The translations under genes were made by a program, and so were the position numbers. Of a stretch of DNA of 11,788 nt, positions 8,063-11,788 are shown piece by piece. The stretch is from contig JAZTZK010000002.1 of NCBI GenBank assembly GCA_045637485.1, positions 1 through 11,788 of the forward strand. Reading direction: 5' to 3'. Every line of letters starts with the position of its first letter. Positions within the stretch are counted from its first letter, which is position 1. The stretch comes from UBA2862 sp045637485. Its GTDB lineage: Bacteria > Bacillota > Clostridia > Christensenellales > Aristaeellaceae. The notes below the pieces were generated by a model, which worked only from the letters and a program-made list of their open reading frames with translations, was not told the origin of the DNA and ran no database searches.

Positions 8063-8066
<4 letters not shown>
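6951..8066 (+). CDS. nahK: N-acetylhexosamine 1-kinase (NahK-like phosphotransferase)
   Basis: The 371-residue product belongs to the aminoglycoside/choline kinase fold and resembles bifidobacterial NahK, which phosphorylates GlcNAc and GalNAc at C1 for salvage. Recognised NahK-like stretches, in order, are GHINRTY, MENVRLVTEH, HFHDTRKRVGDF, LRVTHNDTKINN, VIDLDTVMPGS with YDFGDAIRYGAST, and RFLADYLDGD followed by YPAHNLDRAR. Asp220 in HND is the expected catalytic base, and Asp240/Asp242 the metal-binding pair. Close resemblance across the whole length, not only the kinase motifs, is why I prefer this call to a generic antibiotic kinase; substrate remains inferred. I chose ATG 6951, which follows GGGGGC (6939-6944) and lies 13 bases after ftsY; an upstream start would overlap ftsY heavily. 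Its stop overlaps the fumC start (ATGA). No lacto-N-biose phosphorylase or UDP-sugar enzyme is in view. Confidence 0.8.
8052..8057 (+). promoter_or_regulatory. Ribosome binding site deciding the fumC start
   Basis: A perfect AGGAGG lies inside the last codons of nahK, five bases before the ATG at 8063. It makes ATG 8063 the start of fumC rather than an in-frame GTG at 8048, which would lie upstream of this site. The ATGA overlap with the nahK stop suggests coupled translation. Confidence 0.85.
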
Positions 8067-9433
<1,367 letters not shown>

Positions 9434-9464
9434 GCAAGCTGAAGCTTCACGGTTTTGTAAGCAT

Positions 9465-9792
9465 TCACCCATTACTCAATACAGTTGAAGAGAAAGCAGA
9501 ATAAATGGCATCAAACACATTCAATGTTCTGTGTTTATAGGATTCAACAAAGCTGAGAATACGGCAAGACATATTTCTGCCGTCAGTCATTCCAAAGCCG
9601 CCGGACATCTTCTGGCGGTTTTTTGCATTTTTGCAAATCACGTTCGCTCATGTCGTTATCAAAAGGCACGTCAAAGTGATGGAGGAACAACCGGTGATTA
9701 TCACTGTACTTCTCCATCCGGTTCAGAAGGGCTAACTCATCTTTTTTTGCCCATTTAGGCTTGGATGTGGTGTTTTGTTGGCGGCCCTCGTT
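9465..9792 (-). pseudogene. IS66 family transposase, C-terminal fragment, frameshifted
   Basis: Read on the minus strand from 9792, the frame gives EGRQQNTTSKPKWAKKDE, then LALLNRMEKYSDNHRLFL and FDVPFDNDMSERDLQKC. These match the end of the IS66 transposase DDE domain, with the glutamate of the catalytic triad expected in the SERDL motif. After the Cys codon the run of six A (plus-strand T 9619-9624) shifts the frame. Removing one A restores KNRQKMSGGFGMTDGR and a continuous frame to TGA at 9467-9465. About 120 codons remain of a protein usually near 500 residues. It has lost its N-terminus at the recombinase junction and cannot be active. It is more AT-rich than the operon, consistent with separate origin. 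Confidence 0.88.
9594..9624 (+). terminator. Terminator-like hairpin within IS66 remnant, facing fumC
   Basis: On the plus strand CCGCCGG (9598-9604) pairs with CTGGCGG (9612-9618) with one G-U pair and a seven-base loop. The stem extends through AAAG with the following T run. Six T (9619-9624) come directly after, then GCATTTTT. This is a good intrinsic terminator shape about 165 bases after the fumC stop. It lies antisense within transposase coding sequence and may be fortuitous, but no other terminator for the operon is visible. Confidence 0.5.
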
Positions 9793-9804
9793 TATAATTT
9801 CTGC

Positions 9805-10611
9805 GCTCTGCTCCAGAAGACCTACACGCCGGACTTTCTGACGAAGAAGTCGGTGAAGAACAACGGCACGGTTCCGCAGTATTTTGTGGAAGACAGCCAT
9901 CCCGCCATCATCGATCCCAACCAGTTTGAGCTTGTGCAGGACATTTATACGTAACGCGCCCGTGACCCCAAGCACAGCGGCGCGACCATCTTCTCCGGCA
10001 AAATCCACTGCGGGTGCTGCGGGGAATGGTACGGGTCGAAGGTCTGGCACAGCCACGACAAGTACCGACGGGTCATCTGGCAGTGCAACGCCAAGTTCAA
10101 GGACAAGACCCGCTGCCAGACGCCGCACCTGACCGAGGATGAGATCAAGGCCGCGTTCGTGCGGCTGGTGAACAGGATCAGCGTGGACAGGGAGTTCTAC
10201 ATCACGGAGATGACGGTGATCAGGGACAGGATCTCCGACACCAGTGAGCTGGAGCGGGAGAAGCGGCTGCTCGACCAGCAGCTCGCCGTGGACGCCAAGG
10301 CGGTGAACGACCTCATCGCCGAGAACGCACGGAAGGCGCAGAACCAGGCTGAGTACAGGGAACGGGAAGCTGCCCTGGTCAGCCGCTACGAGGAGACCGA
10401 GGCGAAGCGGAATGCCGTCGTCGACCAGATCAGTCAGCGCATGGTGCGCCGCCGGAAGCTGGAGCCGTTCATCGAAACCGTCACCGGGCTACCGGAGCTG
10501 TACACGGAGTTCGATAAGGGGCAGTGGTCGGCACTGGTGGACAGCGTGACCGTGATGGACAAGAAGCGGCTGGTCTGGACGCTGACCAGCGGGATGGAGG
10601 TTGAAATCTGA
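9805..10611 (+). pseudogene. Large serine recombinase, 3' fragment with in-frame stop
   Basis: The frame opens with ALLQKTYTPDFLTKKSVK and continues QYFVEDSHPAIIDPNQFELV, the recombinase domain of large serine integrases and Tn4451/TnpX-type resolvases. An in-frame TAA at 9952-9954 interrupts it. The same frame then continues with a zinc ribbon (IHCGCCGEWYGSK, further cysteines in QCNAKF and TRCQTP), a long charged coiled coil (about 10165-10450), and the family C-terminus TEFDKGQWSALVDSVTV followed by RLVWTLTSGMEVEI. The N-terminal catalytic domain with the active serine is absent, and 5' homology stops at the IS66 junction. The remainder is clean apart from the one stop, suggesting recent decay. 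The distal open stretch from GTG 10159 could be translated, but would be only coiled coil and tail. Confidence 0.88.
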
Positions 10612-10632
10612 ATCTGAGTAATAGTTAGAGCC

Positions 10633-10661
10633 CTGCCAGGAAAATTACCTGGCAGTTTTTT
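10633..10661 (+). terminator. Rho-independent terminator after the recombinase remnant
   Basis: A perfect 8-bp stem, CTGCCAGG (10633-10640) with CCTGGCAG (10648-10655), encloses a seven-base A/T loop and is followed by six T. It lies 22 bases after the recombinase stop, so it is probably the original terminator of that gene. Confidence 0.9.
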
Positions 10662-10731
10662 CTGTATGTAGAAGGAAAATCACTCCGATTGGAGAATATG
10701 TAATTAAGTATTATCAGAAGGGGTGATCGTT

Positions 10732-11448
10732 GTGAAGAGGCTGCTGTGTTTAGTGCTGTGCCTACTGCTGATCGGATCGGTTGCTTTTGCTGGTGAAGAG
10801 TATGGTGAAGAGATACTGTTTAGGGGTACACCGTGGGGTATCAGCTATACAGAAGCTGATAAGTTATGGCCTGAATATGGCATTTACGATTCATTGACGG
10901 GTGAAATGATGAGGTTTTATCCGACAATGGAATTGTACACAGGGAGTTATGACCTGAAGAATAATCCTGAATACCACGACATCAATATTCCCGCGCCCGC
11001 TTGGAATGGTAAGCAGGAAGTGGCTGGATACACGACATCAGGTGTACAACTACACTTTGCATATACAGTAGTAGACGGCGTAATCACACACAACAGTAGT
11101 GACACAAGAATGTATGGTGCACAATACAAGTTTGAGCCTGCTGATGCACAGTTTATGATTGACGATTTGACGAAGAAACTGACGGGACTATATGGTGACA
11201 TTGATGAAGAAGGTTCCGATCCTGGTTATGCCTGGGATTATTACTGGTGGATTTGGAAAGGTGCAAATAACACGGCCGTGGCTATCACGTTACAGGATGA
11301 TAAAGACAGCGAGCAGGATGAGGTTTGGATTTCGTATTTCACTTATGATGGGGACAAATGGTTATATGAAGCCTCTGACGGCGAAAAAGAGAGGTTGCTT
11401 AGAGAACAGAGGGCTGGTGCAGAAAGCGGCGATACAAGCGGTTTGTAA
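10732..11448 (+). CDS. Secreted protein of unknown function
   Basis: I do not recognise the family. From GTG 10732 the product has 238 residues and starts MKRLLCLVLCLLLIGSVAFA, a standard signal peptide with two basic residues, a hydrophobic core and AFA before a likely signal peptidase I cut, so it should be exported. No lipobox or sortase motif is visible, although there are cysteines in the signal core. The mature part is acidic and rich in aromatic residues: ILFRGTPWGISYTEADKLWP near the start, WDYYWWIWKG at about 172, and repeated D/E pairs. An earlier in-frame GTG at 10723 overlaps the ribosome binding site AAGGGGTGAT (10719-10728), so 10732 is preferred. Base composition is clearly more AT-rich than the operon, suggesting acquisition. 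Terminators flank it, so it is probably monocistronic. Confidence 0.8.
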   Translation: MKRLLCLVLCLLLIGSVAFAGEEYGEEILFRGTPWGISYTEADKLWPEYGIYDSLTGEMMRFYPTMELYTGSYDLKNNPEYHDINIPAPAWNGKQEVAGYTTSGVQLHFAYTVVDGVITHNSSDTRMYGAQYKFEPADAQFMIDDLTKKLTGLYGDIDEEGSDPGYAWDYYWWIWKGANNTAVAITLQDDKDSEQDEVWISYFTYDGDKWLYEASDGEKERLLREQRAGAESGDTSGL

Positions 11449-11512
11449 TTGCAGAGAAAGATTTTATCCCCGTTAGTATAGATATTTGGATGAGTTCAAC
11501 TAATGGCGGATT

Positions 11513-11539
11513 AGCGTCGTCCGTACGGGCGGCGCTTTT
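11513..11539 (+). terminator. Likely terminator of the secreted-protein gene
   Basis: GCGTCGTCC (11514-11522) pairs with GGGCGGCGC (11527-11535), including two G-U pairs, around a GTAC loop. It is followed by TTTTATAC and, after a short gap, TTTTATAC again. It lies 65 bases after the stop codon. The T-tract is short, so termination may be partial. Confidence 0.6.
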
Positions 11540-11555
11540 ATACAGCTTTTATACA
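11534..11555. repeat. Perfect tandem 11-base repeat (two units)
   Basis: GCTTTTATACA occurs at 11534-11544 and again immediately at 11545-11555. The first unit overlaps the terminator T-tract and the second ends on the first base of the 22-bp inverted repeat. It could be a slippage duplication or paired protein-binding sites. Confidence 0.85.
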
Positions 11556-11621
11556 TACAATCAAACGATGCACCCAGACCCAGCCGTCTGGGTGCATTTT
11601 GGGTGCATCGTTTGATTGTAT
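11555..11621. repeat. Perfect 22-bp inverted repeat with competing nested hairpin
   Basis: The left arm (11555-11576) and right arm (11600-11621) are exact reverse complements over 22 bases, separated by 23 bases. Inside, ATGCACCCAGAC (11568-11579) pairs perfectly with GTCTGGGTGCAT (11586-11597), followed by TTTT. Since 11568-11576 takes part in both, the two structures exclude each other. GGGTGCAT also occurs as a direct repeat at 11590 and 11601. As RNA this could act as a terminator or attenuator-like switch; as DNA it could be a transposon or recombination site. No gene is visible directly to the right. Confidence 0.85.
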
Positions 11622-11788
11622 CAATTTGCGTCTGAATGGGGACTCAACGCTTCAGTTTTTCTGTTTTGTGGCACAGCCCAGTCTTTTATTTTCTTTCCTT
11701 TTATCAACCGTCAACTCTCTGGCAATACGTGAATATATATTTGCTGTTCAACGTCCTATATGACGAGAATTGGAGGTCCTGCCCTTGT
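11622..11788. other. No gene recognised
   Basis: This AT-rich stretch to the window edge has no convincing start codon, ribosome binding site or known domain on either strand. Short open frames exist on both strands (about 40 codons), but neither shows a family I recognise. It may be a degraded mobile element or the edge of a gene beyond the window. Confidence 0.4.

Larger units (their letters stand above)
9457..9792 (-). mobile_element. IS66-family element, C-terminal end remnant
   Basis: This covers what is left of an IS66-type insertion sequence: the last part of the transposase and a candidate element end. On the plus strand GTAAGCATTCACCC starts at 9457, and IS66 inverted repeats typically begin GTAAGC; the end overlaps the transposase stop (9465-9467), a compact layout. 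The other end and the bulk of the element are missing. At about 9792-9805 the sequence passes directly into a serine recombinase remnant of opposite orientation, so a deletion or second rearrangement removed the rest. Confidence 0.65.

Noticed and set aside
9531..9758. Plus-strand 75-codon open frame
   Set aside because: It is antisense to the IS66 transposase remnant and lacks a ribosome binding site or domain.
9583..10128. 181-codon minus-strand protein
   Set aside because: It is a chimera: the first 110 or so codons are antisense to the serine recombinase and only the rest is IS66 transposase.
10159..10611. Independent 150-residue coiled-coil gene
   Set aside because: It is the in-frame 3' part of the recombinase remnant. 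The GTG has no convincing ribosome binding site.
10689..10714. Promoter for the secreted-protein gene (TTGGAG ... TATTAT)
   Set aside because: The spacer is only 14 bases, too short for a normal sigma-A promoter. No better pair was found, so the promoter is left open.
11600..11640. Minus-strand TGATACAAT resembling an extended -10 promoter
   Set aside because: It lies in the inverted repeat arm, has no -35 box at the right distance and no gene downstream on that strand.
11640..11788. Short open frames on both strands at the right edge
   Set aside because: The minus frame is interrupted by a stop and no start or known domain is present on either strand. Evidence is too weak for a call.

Overview
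The window looks like a chromosomal segment of a GC-rich member of the Firmicutes, most likely class Clostridia (inference). The basis is the gene order plsX-acpP-rnc-smc-ftsY, strong AGGAGG-type ribosome binding sites, GTG and TTG starts, a FtsY without a long acidic N-terminal domain, and remnants of IS66 and large serine recombinase types common in gut Firmicutes. The genus cannot be named from the sequence alone.

Region 1 (1-447) holds a tRNA-Arg(CCG) gene on the minus strand with its own promoter and terminator. The terminator plus the last bases of the tRNA recur as an imperfect second copy at the left edge. A divergent extended -10 promoter then leads into the main operon.

Region 2 (448-9433) is one plus-strand run of seven tightly packed genes. 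They are plsX (acyl-phosphate synthesis), acpP (acyl carrier protein), rnc (RNase III), smc (chromosome condensation), ftsY (SRP receptor), an N-acetylhexosamine 1-kinase of the NahK type, and fumC (class II fumarase). The first five form a classic Firmicutes cluster linking membrane lipid synthesis, RNA processing, chromosome organisation and membrane protein targeting. Here fabD and fabG are absent between plsX and acpP. In place of the ylxM-ffh pair often found after ftsY there are two metabolic genes, coupled by an ATGA overlap.

Region 3 (9434-10611) is a graveyard of mobile DNA. The frameshifted C-terminal end of an IS66 transposase lies on the minus strand, with a candidate element end only 23 bases after fumC. 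It is joined head to head with the 3' part of a large serine recombinase on the plus strand, which has lost its catalytic domain and carries an in-frame TAA. The IS66 frameshift sits in a base run that also forms the T-tract of a terminator-like hairpin facing fumC.

Region 4 (10612-11788) is visibly more AT-rich. It has a terminator, one unrecognised secreted protein of 238 residues, a second terminator, a perfect tandem 11-base repeat, and a perfect 22-bp inverted repeat with a competing 12-bp hairpin nested in it. The last 167 bases show no gene.

I do not see a clear new defence or metabolic system. The best leads are the repeat structure at 11534-11621, the acyl carrier protein with an altered recognition helix, the placement of nahK-fumC behind a housekeeping operon, and the possible use of IS66 debris as an operon terminator.
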